A program made the position numbers and the translations under genes. The notes below the pieces were generated by a model that did not search any database, was not told the origin of the DNA, and saw only the letters and a list, made by a program, of their open reading frames with translations. Shown piece by piece: positions 25,322 to 33,771 of a stretch of DNA of 64,000 bases (position 1 is its first letter; the number at the start of each line of letters is the position of its first letter). Where the stretch lies: positions 1,240,001 to 1,304,000 of the forward strand of contig CP000474.1 of NCBI GenBank assembly GCA_000014925.1, read 5' to 3'. The stretch comes from Paenarthrobacter aurescens TC1 (GTDB taxonomy: Bacteria; Actinomycetota; Actinomycetes; Actinomycetales; Micrococcaceae).

Positions 25322-25714
25322 TCAGACGGCTGAACCGTTCATACCCTGGGCCCGCTTCAAATCCTTCCGCAACCCGCGGTTGTCCGCCCTGAGCTCCTCG
25401 TTATGCTCAGCCAACCCGCGGTTGTCCTCCGTCAATCCCCGGTTCTCAGCCTCCAACTCCAGCACCAGCTTCACGCCGGCCAGGTTCAGCCCCTCATCCA
25501 ACAACACGCCAATCCTGCGCAGCGTTGCAAGGTCGCTTTCGCTGTAGCGGCGGGTGCCGCCGTCGGTCCTGTCCGGAGTGAGCAGGCCTTTGCGCTCGTA
25601 TTGCCGGATGTTCTGCTGCCCTGTGCCAACGAGCTCGGCAGCTACCGAGATCGCGTAGACGCCGCGCGCACCCAGGCCCGCGCCAGAGGTGCCGTCCGCA
25701 CCAGAAGCCGCCAT
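25322..25714 (-). CDS. MerR-family regulator (HspR-like) with heptad-repeat tail
   Basis: The ATG at 25714, with GGAGG upstream, gives 130 residues. The N-terminal helix-turn-helix reads [20 protein letters not shown], then [20 protein letters not shown], the typical MerR/HspR DNA-binding pattern. The C-terminus is a coiled coil made of four consecutive heptads, [21 protein letters not shown] and NRGLRKD. The gene is divergent from an Hsp20 gene, so it probably represses or controls that stress gene, as HspR does for dnaK and clpB in actinobacteria. That target is inferred from position; no clear HAIR box was found. Confidence 0.85.
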   Translation of the reverse strand: MAASGADGTSGAGLGARGVYAISVAAELVGTGQQNIRQYERKGLLTPDRTDGGTRRYSESDLATLRRIGVLLDEGLNLAGVKLVLELEAENRGLTEDNRGLAEHNEELRADNRGLRKDLKRAQGMNGSAV

Positions 25715-25746
25715 CAAGAACCTCCAAAAATCTTCCAGAAAACTAC

Positions 25747-25776
25747 TTGCATCCACTCTCTCACCGGTGCTATAAA
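25747..25776 (+). promoter_or_regulatory. Probable hsp20 promoter
   Basis: TTGCAT (25747-25752) and TATAAA (25771-25776) are separated by 18 bp in the divergent gap, 92 bp before the Hsp20 start. A MerR-type regulator bound between the boxes is plausible given the divergent gene. Confidence 0.6.
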
Positions 25777-25867
25777 AAATCTATACCAGCCACCACAGAT
25801 CGAGCAGGATCGAGCAGGCTGGTACGAACAACAGAATCAGCATCAAGACCAAAGGAGTGAGAACCAA

Positions 25868-26290
25868 ATGCTGATGCGCACTGACCCGTTCCGCGAATTC
25901 GACAGGCTCGCCCAACAGGTTTTTGGCACAACAGCACGCCCGGCCGGAATGCCGATGGATGCATGGCAGGAGGACGGACAATTCGTTGTTGCCTTCGATC
26001 TGCCAGGGGTGGATCCCCAGACCGTTGACCTGGACGTCGAACGCAACGTCCTCACGGTCAAGGCCGAACGCAAGTCGCCCGCGGGAGAGAACACCGAAAT
26101 GATCGCCGCCGAGCGCCCCCAAGGCGTCTTCAGCCGACAACTCATCCTTGGTGACACCTTGGATACCGACGGCGTCCAGGCCAGCTACGACGCCGGGGTA
26201 CTCACACTCCGCATCCCCGTCGCCGAAAAGGCCAAGCCGCGGCGCATCGAGATCCAATCCAACGGGCAGAGGCAGGAAATCAACGCCTAA
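25868..26290 (+). CDS. Hsp20/alpha-crystallin small heat-shock protein
   Basis: This 140-residue chaperone has [20 protein letters not shown], then a [16 protein letters not shown] beta-strand pair, the arm [11 protein letters not shown], and the hallmark [20 protein letters not shown] near residues 110-130. It binds unfolding proteins without ATP. The ATG at 25868 follows AAAGGAG; an ATG two codons later is also possible. It is followed by a J-domain gene, so the group handles protein damage. Confidence 0.95.
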   Translation: MLMRTDPFREFDRLAQQVFGTTARPAGMPMDAWQEDGQFVVAFDLPGVDPQTVDLDVERNVLTVKAERKSPAGENTEMIAAERPQGVFSRQLILGDTLDTDGVQASYDAGVLTLRIPVAEKAKPRRIEIQSNGQRQEINA

Positions 26291-26297
26291 TCCCGTT

Positions 26298-26342
26298 CGC
26301 CCTGCCGGAAGGCTCACCCGGGGGTGGCCGACCGGCAGGGCG
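26298..26342 (+). terminator. Inverted repeat after hsp20
   Basis: CGCCCTGCCGG (26298-26308) pairs perfectly with CCGGCAGGGCG (26332-26342), with a 23-base loop and no T-tract. It begins 8 bp after the Hsp20 stop and may attenuate transcription into the J-domain gene. Confidence 0.5.
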
Positions 26343-26456
26343 CCAGCCGGGAACAACGGAGGCGGCCGCATCGGAATAGTTGGGCGCAGGCTTCGCGCCA
26401 CGTCACAGCGTTTTTTAGCGCACATGAAAGCGACCCCCGCCCGTCGTCTCCCGATT

Positions 26457-26486
26457 GATGGCCCCCGGTCCAGGCCGGGGGCCATC
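26457..26486 (+). other. Strong hairpin just upstream of the J-domain gene
   Basis: GATGGCCCCCGG pairs over 12 bp with CCGGGGGCCATC around a 6-base loop, ending 30 bp before the J-protein start. It lacks a T-tract. It could be an mRNA stabiliser or a control hairpin (for example thermosensitive), which is speculation. Confidence 0.5.
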
Positions 26487-26516
26487 GCCAACCCGCAGCA
26501 GGAAACCGGAACAGCA

Positions 26517-26900
26517 TTGAGCACCCAACCTGACCACTACGCCACTCTCCACGTGTCGCCGGACGCGACGGCCCGGGAGATCACCCGCGCCTACCGCACG
26601 CTGCTAAGGACCCACCACCCGGACACACGCCAAAAGGTCGACGACGGCGACACCACCTCCGCGGCCGACCTCCAGGAACTGCACGCCATCATGCAGGCGT
26701 ACGTCGTTTTGTCGGACCCAGGGAAGCGGGCGGCATACGACAGTGCGCGGCGGACGCCCGGCGGTACGGGCGGAACGCCGGTGAAAGTCCGCTTCCACCG
26801 GTCTGAGCCTGGGGCTTCGGGACCCGAACAGTCACCGCTTTCGTTTGGACCAGCACGTTGGGAACCATCGCCCTTTAGAACCCGAAGGAGAAATTCATGA
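26517..26900 (+). CDS. Short J-domain (DnaJ-like) protein
   Basis: The TTG at 26517 gives 127 residues beginning with a J-domain: HYATLHVSPDATAREITRAY, then RTLLRTHHPDTRQK with the essential HPD motif near residue 38, and AYVVLSDPGKRAAYDSARR. It would stimulate ATP hydrolysis by a DnaK-type chaperone. There is no zinc finger or C-terminal DnaJ domain; a Pro/Gly/Arg-rich tail follows. The frame is open far upstream, but the J-domain start and a weak AGGAAA support the TTG. It overlaps the next gene by 4 bp. Confidence 0.85.
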   Translation: MSTQPDHYATLHVSPDATAREITRAYRTLLRTHHPDTRQKVDDGDTTSAADLQELHAIMQAYVVLSDPGKRAAYDSARRTPGGTGGTPVKVRFHRSEPGASGPEQSPLSFGPARWEPSPFRTRRRNS

Positions 26901-27274
26901 GCGCTTGGCGTCCGTACGACGGCCACATCATCCCCGCGTTCTACGAACGGTTCGAGAAACGCTGGGGGAGAGGGACGGCCCCGTTCCTGGATCCCGAAGT
27001 CCACGAACAGCCCATGCCCCGCGCCCAGTGGATCAACCCGGACACCGGGGCTGCGGTGGCTGTCGTGCCGATTTGGACCGATGACCCCGAGCACCGCTCC
27101 TTCGGCGTGTTCTACCTGCCGCCCGCGGGCGATATCTGGATGCTCCGCCCCGGCCCCACAACGTTCATGGAACCCAGCAGCGGAGCCAGCCGCGAGCAAG
27201 TGACGCTCCGCAACGACGCCTTCAAGAAGGCCGTCAACCATGCCAAGGAGTTCATTTACGGGCCCCAGCTATAG
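26897..27274 (+). CDS. Unknown protein coupled to the J-domain gene
   Basis: This 125-residue soluble protein has no recognised family. Visible features are GHIIPAFYERFEKRWGRGTA at the N-terminus and aromatic-rich strands (VPIWTDDPEHRSFGVFYLPP). The ATG at 26897 overlaps the J-domain stop as ATGA and has AAGGAG upstream, so it is translated with the J-protein. It may be a client-specific partner or stress protein, judged only from position. Confidence 0.65.
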   Translation: MSAWRPYDGHIIPAFYERFEKRWGRGTAPFLDPEVHEQPMPRAQWINPDTGAAVAVVPIWTDDPEHRSFGVFYLPPAGDIWMLRPGPTTFMEPSSGASREQVTLRNDAFKKAVNHAKEFIYGPQL

Positions 27275-27421
27275 CAGGGTAGGCGCGAGGGGTTGGATCT
27301 CGACCGAAAGCGAGCTCCAAAGTCCCGAGATCCCGCCCCTCGACGGGAGTAAAGCGGACCATTCCTGACCTCAACCAGTCGTAGCCTGAAACCACGGAAT
27401 CCGAACCAAGAGGACACGGAC

Positions 27422-28459
27422 ATGACCGCGGCAAACCCGAGCATCAGTACAGTTCCCACCGGCTACTCCAGCATCAGCCCCTGGCTTATCACCCGGGACA
27501 CCAACGCCCTCTTCGAGTTCATCACGGCAGCGTTCGGAGCGGAGGAGATCGACCGCGTCGTCGGTGAGGACGGCAGCATTGGGCACGCGGAGGCGCGGAT
27601 TGGCGACTCAGTCGTCCTCGCTTTCGACAGCCGACCGCACTGGCCCGCAACGCCGTCGTACCTCCGCCTCTACACGCACGACGCCGATGCCGCCTTCCAC
27701 GCCGCCCTCGCGGCGGGCGCAACCATCGTTTCGGTCCTCGACAACAGCGCTTGGGGTGACAGAGGCGCCCGCATCGAGGATCCGCTGGGGAATGTCTGGT
27801 GGATCATGTCGCACATGGAGGACGTGTCGGACGACGAAGCCGCCAGCCGTTGGGAGGCTCCCGAGTACACGGCGGGCATGGAATACGCAGTGGAGTCCCT
27901 CCGCCGGCACATGACGGGCCAACCCGATGCGCCGGTCCCGGACGAGGTCAAGGCAATGGCCCCGCTGGTCCGGGCCGACGGAATCCGTGCCGTTCCGGCA
28001 GGGTACCGATCAGTGGAACCGTGGATCATTACACGCAGCACTCCCGAGCTCCTCGACTTCATCACTGCTGCTTTCGGCGCCCAGGAAGCGTTTCGCGTGC
28101 CCATGGAGGACGGCTCTATTGGGCACGCTGAGGCGAAAATCGGTGACTCGAACGTCCTGGCCTTCGACTCGCGCCCTGACTGGCCTCCGACTCCGGCTTT
28201 CCTCCGCGTTTACGTCGACGACGGCGATGCCACCTTCGCTGCCGCACTCGCCGCCGGTGCCACGGCGGTTACGAACATGACCGAGATGTTCTGGGGCGAA
28301 GAAGTGGGCCGGGTTCGCGATCCGTTGGGGAATCTCTGGTGGATCCACAGCCGCGTTGCTGAGCTCACTGGGGAAGAGGCCTATGCCCGCGCTGCGGATC
28401 CGAAGTTCGTGAAAGCCATGGAGTACGTGTCGGGCGTGGACTTCTTCGCGAGGGGTTAG
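27422..28459 (+). CDS. Tandem VOC (glyoxalase/bleomycin-resistance fold) protein
   Basis: This 345-residue protein is an internal duplication: both halves start with a YxSxxPW[LI]ITR segment, followed by [LF][LF][ED]FITAAFGA, DGSIGHAEA[RK]IGDS, [VN]VLAFDSRP and DPLGN[VL]WWI. Each half is one PhnB-type VOC domain of about 130 residues. Such proteins bind small molecules or metal-dependent substrates; no activity can be assigned. Its stop codon lies within the first copy of the intergenic repeat downstream. Confidence 0.9.
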   Translation: MTAANPSISTVPTGYSSISPWLITRDTNALFEFITAAFGAEEIDRVVGEDGSIGHAEARIGDSVVLAFDSRPHWPATPSYLRLYTHDADAAFHAALAAGATIVSVLDNSAWGDRGARIEDPLGNVWWIMSHMEDVSDDEAASRWEAPEYTAGMEYAVESLRRHMTGQPDAPVPDEVKAMAPLVRADGIRAVPAGYRSVEPWIITRSTPELLDFITAAFGAQEAFRVPMEDGSIGHAEAKIGDSNVLAFDSRPDWPPTPAFLRVYVDDGDATFAAALAAGATAVTNMTEMFWGEEVGRVRDPLGNLWWIHSRVAELTGEEAYARAADPKFVKAMEYVSGVDFFARG

Positions 28460-28620
28460 CTCTCGGCACTAAGGCGGCCACCCGCCGTCGAGCATTAACC
28501 CTTGTCGCCGAGGGGCGAGCTCTCGGCAGTAAGTTGGCCTCAAAGTGCTGAGAGCTAACCCCTCGGCGCGGGATCCAACCCCTCAAAGTGCTGAGAGCTA
28601 ACCCCTCGGCGCGGGAACTA
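28447..28620. repeat. Cluster of four copies of a short intergenic repeat
   Basis: The unit reads roughly CGAGGGGTTAGCTCTCGGCA followed by CT. Two copies are direct (from about 28449 and 28508). Two are inverted, and these two share an identical 36-bp stretch (28538-28573 and 28581-28616) separated by 7 bp. A diverged fifth inverted copy may lie near 28485-28508. Opposite copies can form long hairpins, so the cluster may act as a terminator or a mobile REP-like element. The first copy contains the stop codon of the VOC gene. Confidence 0.8.
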
Positions 28621-28641
28621 AGGGCGAGCACACAAAAGAAG

Positions 28642-28684
28642 GCTGGTGCAGCCTATGGAGAGAATCCAAGGCGGCTGCACCAGC
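28642..28684 (+). other. Long perfect stem-loop in the gap before the DUF6350 gene
   Basis: GCTGGTGCAGCC (28642-28653) pairs perfectly over 12 bp with GGCTGCACCAGC (28673-28684) around a 19-base loop. It may be a terminator or part of a small RNA. The remaining 250 bp to the DUF6350 start hold no recognised gene. Confidence 0.45.
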
Positions 28685-28933
28685 TGCTAGTACGACTTTC
28701 TGTTGTTAGTTGTGACACCTATCCATTGGCCGCTCCTAGTTCCCGGCTTCGATTGTTTCCGGGCCTTTCAAAGTCTGCGCAGGGCTGGGCGGAGCTGAGG
28801 AGGTCATTGAGGGCTCCGTCCCGGGAGAACACCTCCAATTTTACGGCGGCCCATGGCAAAAAGCGCTGGAATTCGCGGTATTTCAGGGGCGCCTGCCGGG
28901 GGAGTGCTGCGCACCGTGGCACGATAGATCACG

Positions 28934-30265
28934 ATGAAACTGCGCGCTGATCAGACCGGAAACCGTGGCCTCCCGATGCCCCTTTGGCTGCAGGGTGGTT
29001 TGGAAGCGGCTCAGGCAGCGTTCATCTCAGCCATAGTTGTGGTCCTGCCCCTGGTGGGGGTGTGGGCCACCGACGGGTTCCAGAACCGGAACGTAGACGC
29101 CTTGGCGCGCTTGGCCGGCCAGGCCTGGCTGTTGATCCACGGTGTTCCGTTGGAACTGGCGCACGTCAACCTCGGCACTGCGGCCCAACCCGGTTCGGGT
29201 TTGCTGTCGCTCATTCCGCTCGGCCTGACGCTTATACCGTTCCTGCTCGCATGGCGGGCGGGCCGCCGACTTGCCCGGGCCTCGTACACAGACCAGCTGT
29301 GGCAGGCGTTCCTTGGCGCGTTCGTGGTCTATGCAGCATTCGGCACGGCGACCGGCTTCGTCTGCCGAACCCCGGAGGTTGTCATCAACCTTTGGTTCGC
29401 TATGACCATCCCGCTGATCTCGTTCGGCCTCGGCATGATCGTGGGCGCCCGACGTGAGGCGGGTTCGTGGAGCCGCCTGATAGGTGTCGACGCCGTCGCC
29501 TGGCTCGCGAAGACCAGCCAGCATTCCCGGTGGGCGGGCTCATATGTGGGCTCGGCGTTGAAGGCTGGCTTCGTAGCGACGATGGCTGGCGTCTGCTTGG
29601 CCGCACTGCTCCTGGCCGTGACCATTGTGTGGCATTGGACGGACATTATCGCCGTCTACGAAGGTATCCAAGCCGGTGCCCTGGGCGGAGCCGTACTCAC
29701 CATCGCGCAGCTCGGCTTCCTGCCCAACCTGGTCATTTTTGCCCTGTCCTGGTCCACCGGCGCCGGATTCTCGCTCGGTATCGGTTCCACCGCGGGTCCG
29801 CTGGGCACCGCGGTGGGACCGCTTCCGGCCGTGCCGGTGCTTGGCGCACTTCCTGCAGGACAGCTCGAGTTCGGTGCCATGGCCCTCGCGCTGCCCGTCG
29901 TCGCCGGGATCCTGGCGGGCTGGTGGTTCCTGCGCGAAGGCGAGAACCACTTTGACGAGTGGCTTTCCATCAAGATCAAAGCCCGCTGGTTCACAGCCAC
30001 CGTTTCCACACTGTTCCTGGGCGCGTTCATTGGCGCCGTTGCCGGGCTTCTTGCCGGGGCCTTGGCATGGATCGCGCGCGGTTCCGCCGGCATTGGACGG
30101 CTCACGGAAATCGGACCCCACCCGCTGTGGACGGCGGTCTGGCTGGCCGCCGAAGTGGGCATCGGCGTCGTGATTGGTTACGCAGTGGGGCCGTGGCTGG
30201 AACGCCGCCAGAAGCTCCGCGAAGCGAATCTCGACGAAGCAGCGTACGACGACGAACACGCCTGA
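28934..30265 (+). CDS. DUF6350 polytopic membrane protein
   Basis: This 443-residue protein has about nine hydrophobic segments and an acidic C-terminal tail (EANLDEAAYDDEHA). Its position just upstream of purN and purH and its sequence style fit the actinobacterial DUF6350 family, whose function is unknown. The ATG at 28934 starts about 20 residues before the first conserved segment, PLWLQGGLEAAQAAFISAIV. No strong ribosome-binding site was noted. Confidence 0.8.
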   Translation: MKLRADQTGNRGLPMPLWLQGGLEAAQAAFISAIVVVLPLVGVWATDGFQNRNVDALARLAGQAWLLIHGVPLELAHVNLGTAAQPGSGLLSLIPLGLTLIPFLLAWRAGRRLARASYTDQLWQAFLGAFVVYAAFGTATGFVCRTPEVVINLWFAMTIPLISFGLGMIVGARREAGSWSRLIGVDAVAWLAKTSQHSRWAGSYVGSALKAGFVATMAGVCLAALLLAVTIVWHWTDIIAVYEGIQAGALGGAVLTIAQLGFLPNLVIFALSWSTGAGFSLGIGSTAGPLGTAVGPLPAVPVLGALPAGQLEFGAMALALPVVAGILAGWWFLREGENHFDEWLSIKIKARWFTATVSTLFLGAFIGAVAGLLAGALAWIARGSAGIGRLTEIGPHPLWTAVWLAAEVGIGVVIGYAVGPWLERRQKLREANLDEAAYDDEHA

Positions 30266-30319
30266 GCGGGTTCGTTCAGTCAGCGCTGAGGTACCGCAGC
30301 GGGTGTTATCGCAACGGTG

Positions 30320-30742
30320 TTACCGCAACGGTCCCGGCATCGAGTTCTCGAGCTGCGTGAGGCACTGTGTCTTGGCGGACTCCGTGAGCGCCGAGCGTGA
30401 GCAGTCCTGGTAGGTGCTGACTTGGTTGAAGAAGAGCGCGGACGTCAGGATCAGGAGGCACATGACGGCCGTGACAACCAGGCCTGAGATGGTGCCGAAC
30501 AGCATCAGCTTCGGGTGCTTGTGCTTGAGCGTCCGTACTAAAACGACGATGCCCAACACCAAGCCTGCAAGTGTCAGGATGGCGCTCAACCACACATAAT
30601 TCACGTTCAGGGAGAACACGAAGAACGCGCCCAAAGCCGTCAAGAGGAAAGCGCGGAAAAGGTTCTGGGTCACGCCGAGGGCGGACTTTTCGGCCTCGGA
30701 GCGGGGTTGCTGGCTCGGCTTGGGACCGACGTCGGGATTCAT
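30320..30742 (-). CDS. Small membrane protein (DUF4190-like topology)
   Basis: The ATG at 30742 gives 140 residues: a polar N-terminus (MNPDVGPKPSQQPRSEAEKS), then three hydrophobic segments (LFRAFLLTALGAFFVFSL, LSAILTLAGLVLGIVVLV, LFGTISGLVVTAVMCLLILT). A final extracytoplasmic part carries two cysteines (YQDCSRSAL and KTQCLTQLE). No precise family is claimed. It is transcribed divergently from purN with 38 bp between the starts, so both promoters overlap. Confidence 0.75.
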   Translation of the reverse strand: MNPDVGPKPSQQPRSEAEKSALGVTQNLFRAFLLTALGAFFVFSLNVNYVWLSAILTLAGLVLGIVVLVRTLKHKHPKLMLFGTISGLVVTAVMCLLILTSALFFNQVSTYQDCSRSALTESAKTQCLTQLENSMPGPLR

Positions 30743-30780
30743 GTTTTCCAGCCTACGCGAGCCGCCCATAAGCTAGTGCA

Positions 30781-31350
30781 ATGCGCATTGTTGTCCTCGT
30801 CTCCGGTACCGGTTCAAATCTTCAGGCAGTCATCGACGCCGTGAAGTCGGGTGAACTGGACGTCGAGATCGCTGCTGTGGGCGCCGATCGGCCCGATACG
30901 TACGGTGTGGAGCGCTCCGACGAAGCCGGCATTGAGACCTTCGTGGTCAACTTCAACTCATTCGAAACCCGCGCCGAGTGGGATACCGCCCTGCGCGACA
31001 AAGTCCTGTCCTACCAGCCGGACGTGGTGGTTTCCTCCGGTTTCATGAGGATCGTCAGCGAGGACTTCATCAACGCTTTCGGCGGCAAATACGTCAACAC
31101 GCACCCAGCTTTGCTGCCGTCGTTCCCGGGCGCACACGGAGTGCGCGACGCAATCGCCTACGGCGTGAAGGTCACTGGTTGCACCGTCCACTGGGCCGAC
31201 GCCGGCGTGGACACAGGCCCCATCATTGCCCAGGAAGCCGTGACCGTTCTTCCCGAGGACTCAGAAGAAACCCTCCACGAGCGCATCAAGGTAGTGGAGC
31301 GCCGCCTGCTGGTCCAGACCCTGGCAGACCTCGCCGCTGCACCTAACTAG
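30781..31350 (+). CDS. purN: Phosphoribosylglycinamide formyltransferase
   Basis: This 189-residue enzyme adds the first formyl group from 10-formyl-THF in purine synthesis. The N-terminus IVVLVSGTGSNLQAVIDA binds GAR phosphate. NTHPALLPSFPGAHGVRDA holds the catalytic Asn and His, and DAGVDTGPIIAQ holds the catalytic Asp. Length is normal. The ATG at 30781 lacks an obvious ribosome-binding site and may be near-leaderless. A bidirectional terminator follows. purH, a later step of the pathway, lies 5 kb downstream on the same strand with the MurNAc-type operon and DUF559 gene between. Confidence 0.97.
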   Translation: MRIVVLVSGTGSNLQAVIDAVKSGELDVEIAAVGADRPDTYGVERSDEAGIETFVVNFNSFETRAEWDTALRDKVLSYQPDVVVSSGFMRIVSEDFINAFGGKYVNTHPALLPSFPGAHGVRDAIAYGVKVTGCTVHWADAGVDTGPIIAQEAVTVLPEDSEETLHERIKVVERRLLVQTLADLAAAPN

Positions 31351-31353
31351 CTG

Positions 31354-31395
31354 GCATTAGTGGGTGTTCCCAGGGCTGGGAACAACCACTAATGC
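31354..31395. terminator. Bidirectional terminator between purN and the MFS gene
   Basis: Two 19-base arms, GCATTAGTGGGTGTTCCCA and TGGGAACAACCACTAATGC, pair with a single mismatch around a 4-base GGGC loop. It starts 3 bp after the purN stop and ends 12 bp before the stop of the convergent MFS gene. Confidence 0.85.
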
Positions 31396-31407
31396 GGCTC
31401 AGTTGGG

Positions 31408-32760
31408 TTAGGAGAGTTCGCGCTGCTTCGTTTCCGGCGCGAAGAACGCCATCCACAGCACGGACAGCAGCACCAGACCACCGGCCATAGCGAACGACTG
31501 CGCCAACCCGAACTCCGGCCAGAAGAACGAGGCAAACACCAGCGGACCGAAGCCTGCCCCGATGCGGGAGAACGTCGAAGCCCAGCCGAAGCCGGAACCG
31601 CGAAGTTCGGTGGGGTACAGCTCGGACACGTACGCATAAAGCACCGGGATGGCCACCTGGACCACGAAGCCGAACACCAGCAGCCAGAACACAGCAGCCG
31701 ACGGCACATCCACCACAAAGGCCACGATCACAAGAGTCAAGGCGGACAGTGGACCGGTGATGGCCAGGATCCACTTGCGGCCCACACGCTCCACCAGCAG
31801 CGCTGCCACCACCACGCCTAAAAGTCCGACGGCGGCCATGCTCGCCGTCGTGACGAACGCCTTGTACTCCTCGAATCCGGCACCGATCAGGATCCGGGGC
31901 ATCCACGTCAGGGACAAGTAATAGACCAACAGGATGCTGAAGAACAGGGCCCAGGCCGCCGTGGTGATCTTCCAGTTGAACTGCCAAATCCGGCGCAACT
32001 GGGCCCACGCGCTGCCGGGGGAGAGGCGCGGCGCGGCCTGCGGTTCGGGCAGGCTGTACGCGCGGGGCTCGGCGCCGGTGGCCTCGACCAAACCGTCGAT
32101 CACCGCCGCAGCTTCAGCACGGCGGCCCGCACGGATCAGGAACAGCGGCGACTCCGGAACCGAACGTCGAACCCAGAAGACCAACAACGCGGGCAGCACC
32201 ATGATCAGCATGGTGAGCCGCCAGTCGCCAAAAACGGCAACCAGTCCGGCGGAGATGAATCCACAGAGCGCGGCGCCGATCGGCCACCACCCATCCATGG
32301 CCGTGAGCACCTTGCCCCTTTGCTTGCGGGGCGTGAACTCACCCACCAGCGCATAATCCACGGGAATGCAGCCCCCCAGGCCGAAGCCGGCCATGAAGCG
32401 GAAGAGGCAGAACCACACGATGTCCGGGGCGAATGCACCCAGAACCGTGAAGATGCTGAAAATCAGGAGGGTGGCAGTGAACGCCTTCTTGCGCCCGATG
32501 GTGTCCGCGATGGTTCCCCATGCGAATGCACCCACCGCCATGCCGATCAGGTTGGCCGTGCCGATCCACGCGGCATCAGCCGGTTGCAGCGACCAGTGCT
32601 TGGACAGCAGCGGAATCAGGATGCCGTTGAGCGTCACATCCCAGGCGTCGAACATGAAGCCGAGCCCGCCGATCAGGAAAATCCTGCCTTGGACTTTCCA
32701 CCGCCATGGCAATTCCTGCACAACTTGTTCGCCGCTGGGCACGGCTGTGTATGTATTCAT
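31408..32760 (-). CDS. MFS sugar/acid symporter, probable N-acetylmuramate importer
   Basis: The ATG at 32760, with GGAGGG upstream, gives 450 residues and twelve membrane segments. Motifs include GFMFDAWDVTLNGILIPLL in helix 1, WGTIADTIGRKKAF in loop 2-3 and DYALVGEFTPRKQRGK in loop 4-5, typical of the sugar-porter/metabolite:H+ symporter branch. It follows murQ and a BadF-type kinase in one leftward operon, so import of N-acetylmuramic acid (or a related amino sugar) is the best guess; no PTS MurP is present. The substrate is inferred from context only. Confidence 0.85.
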   Translation of the reverse strand: MNTYTAVPSGEQVVQELPWRWKVQGRIFLIGGLGFMFDAWDVTLNGILIPLLSKHWSLQPADAAWIGTANLIGMAVGAFAWGTIADTIGRKKAFTATLLIFSIFTVLGAFAPDIVWFCLFRFMAGFGLGGCIPVDYALVGEFTPRKQRGKVLTAMDGWWPIGAALCGFISAGLVAVFGDWRLTMLIMVLPALLVFWVRRSVPESPLFLIRAGRRAEAAAVIDGLVEATGAEPRAYSLPEPQAAPRLSPGSAWAQLRRIWQFNWKITTAAWALFFSILLVYYLSLTWMPRILIGAGFEEYKAFVTTASMAAVGLLGVVVAALLVERVGRKWILAITGPLSALTLVIVAFVVDVPSAAVFWLLVFGFVVQVAIPVLYAYVSELYPTELRGSGFGWASTFSRIGAGFGPLVFASFFWPEFGLAQSFAMAGGLVLLSVLWMAFFAPETKQRELS

Positions 32761-32811
32761 TTGCCCTCCTGCAAGCAACTTTATGCGCTGGGGCGAGCAC
32801 CGCCGTCCGCG

Positions 32812-33771
32812 TTACTTCTGGTTCTCGATGGCCCTCCGCAGGAAACCGCCGGCTTCTTCCAAAGCTCCCTTGGCCTGACCAGCCTCGATGCCTGTCAGGA
32901 GCACCAAAATGGCCGCCTTGACCGAACCACCCACAGAGTCCAAAGCCGTGGCAGCTTCCTGGGCGGACACGCCGGTGGCGTGCTGAACCGTCCGTTGTGA
33001 GCGCGCCAGCAGCTTCTCGTTTGTGGCACGCAGATCCACCATGAGGTTCCCGTACGTCTTGCCGAGCTTGACCATCACCAACGTGCTGATCATGTTGAGG
33101 ACAAGTTTCTGGGCCGTGCCGGAGTTCAGCCTGGTGGAACCTGCGATGAACTCCGGACCCACAACCACCTCAATCGCGGCATCCGTCAGATGACTCACCG
33201 CCGAGCCCTTGTTGCACGCCAGCGACGCCGTAAACGCGCCCCGCTTCCGTGCTTCTTCCAGCGCGCCGATCACGTAAGGCGTCCGGCCCGAGGCTGTAAT
33301 ACCCACGACGGCGTCGGCTTCGGTCACGTTGATATCGTGCAGGTCGCGTGCGCCCGCCGTAGCGTTGTCTTCCGCGTACTCCACCGGCTTCTGGATGGCC
33401 TGTACACCGCCGGCAATAAGTCCGACGACGAGTCCCGGCGGGGTGCCGAACGTCGGCGGGCACTCGCTCGCGTCGAGCACACCCAGACGTCCGGCCGTTC
33501 CGGCTCCCACATACAAAAGGCGGCCCCCGCGCTGGAGTCGCTCCGCAACGGCGTCGACCGTTTGAACAATGGCGGGACTCGCGGCCTCAACGGCAGCGTG
33601 TACTCCTGCACTGTGGGCAAGCATGGCGGCAACGAGTTCTTCGGTGCCCAGGATGTCCAGATTGTCCAACCCCCCGGCTGTGGCCTCGGTCTGCAATCCG
33701 GCGAGTTCCGTGCGCAGGCCCGCGAGTTTGTCCGCGTCAGTGGGGCTAGTCGGGCCAGTTTGTTCCGTCAC
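32812..33771 (-). CDS. murQ: N-acetylmuramic acid 6-phosphate etherase
   Basis: The GTG at 33771, preceded by GGAAAGG, gives 319 residues. The SIS-domain core contains GRLLYVGAGTAGRLGVLDAS, then ECPPTFGTPPGLVVGLIAGG, and the GITASGRTPYVIGAL and NKGSAVS blocks that bind the sugar phosphate. MurQ cleaves the lactyl ether of MurNAc-6-P to GlcNAc-6-P in cell-wall recycling or scavenging. It overlaps the upstream kinase gene by 26 bp. The frame is open for 67 more codons upstream, but these lie within the kinase gene and are not needed. Confidence 0.97.
   Translation of the reverse strand: MTEQTGPTSPTDADKLAGLRTELAGLQTEATAGGLDNLDILGTEELVAAMLAHSAGVHAAVEAASPAIVQTVDAVAERLQRGGRLLYVGAGTAGRLGVLDASECPPTFGTPPGLVVGLIAGGVQAIQKPVEYAEDNATAGARDLHDINVTEADAVVGITASGRTPYVIGALEEARKRGAFTASLACNKGSAVSHLTDAAIEVVVGPEFIAGSTRLNSGTAQKLVLNMISTLVMVKLGKTYGNLMVDLRATNEKLLARSQRTVQHATGVSAQEAATALDSVGGSVKAAILVLLTGIEAGQAKGALEEAGGFLRRAIENQK

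Noticed and set aside
28538..28616. Two identical 36-bp repeats resembling a mini-CRISPR
   Set aside because: The spacer is only 7 bp, further copies are inverted and diverged, and no cas genes are present.
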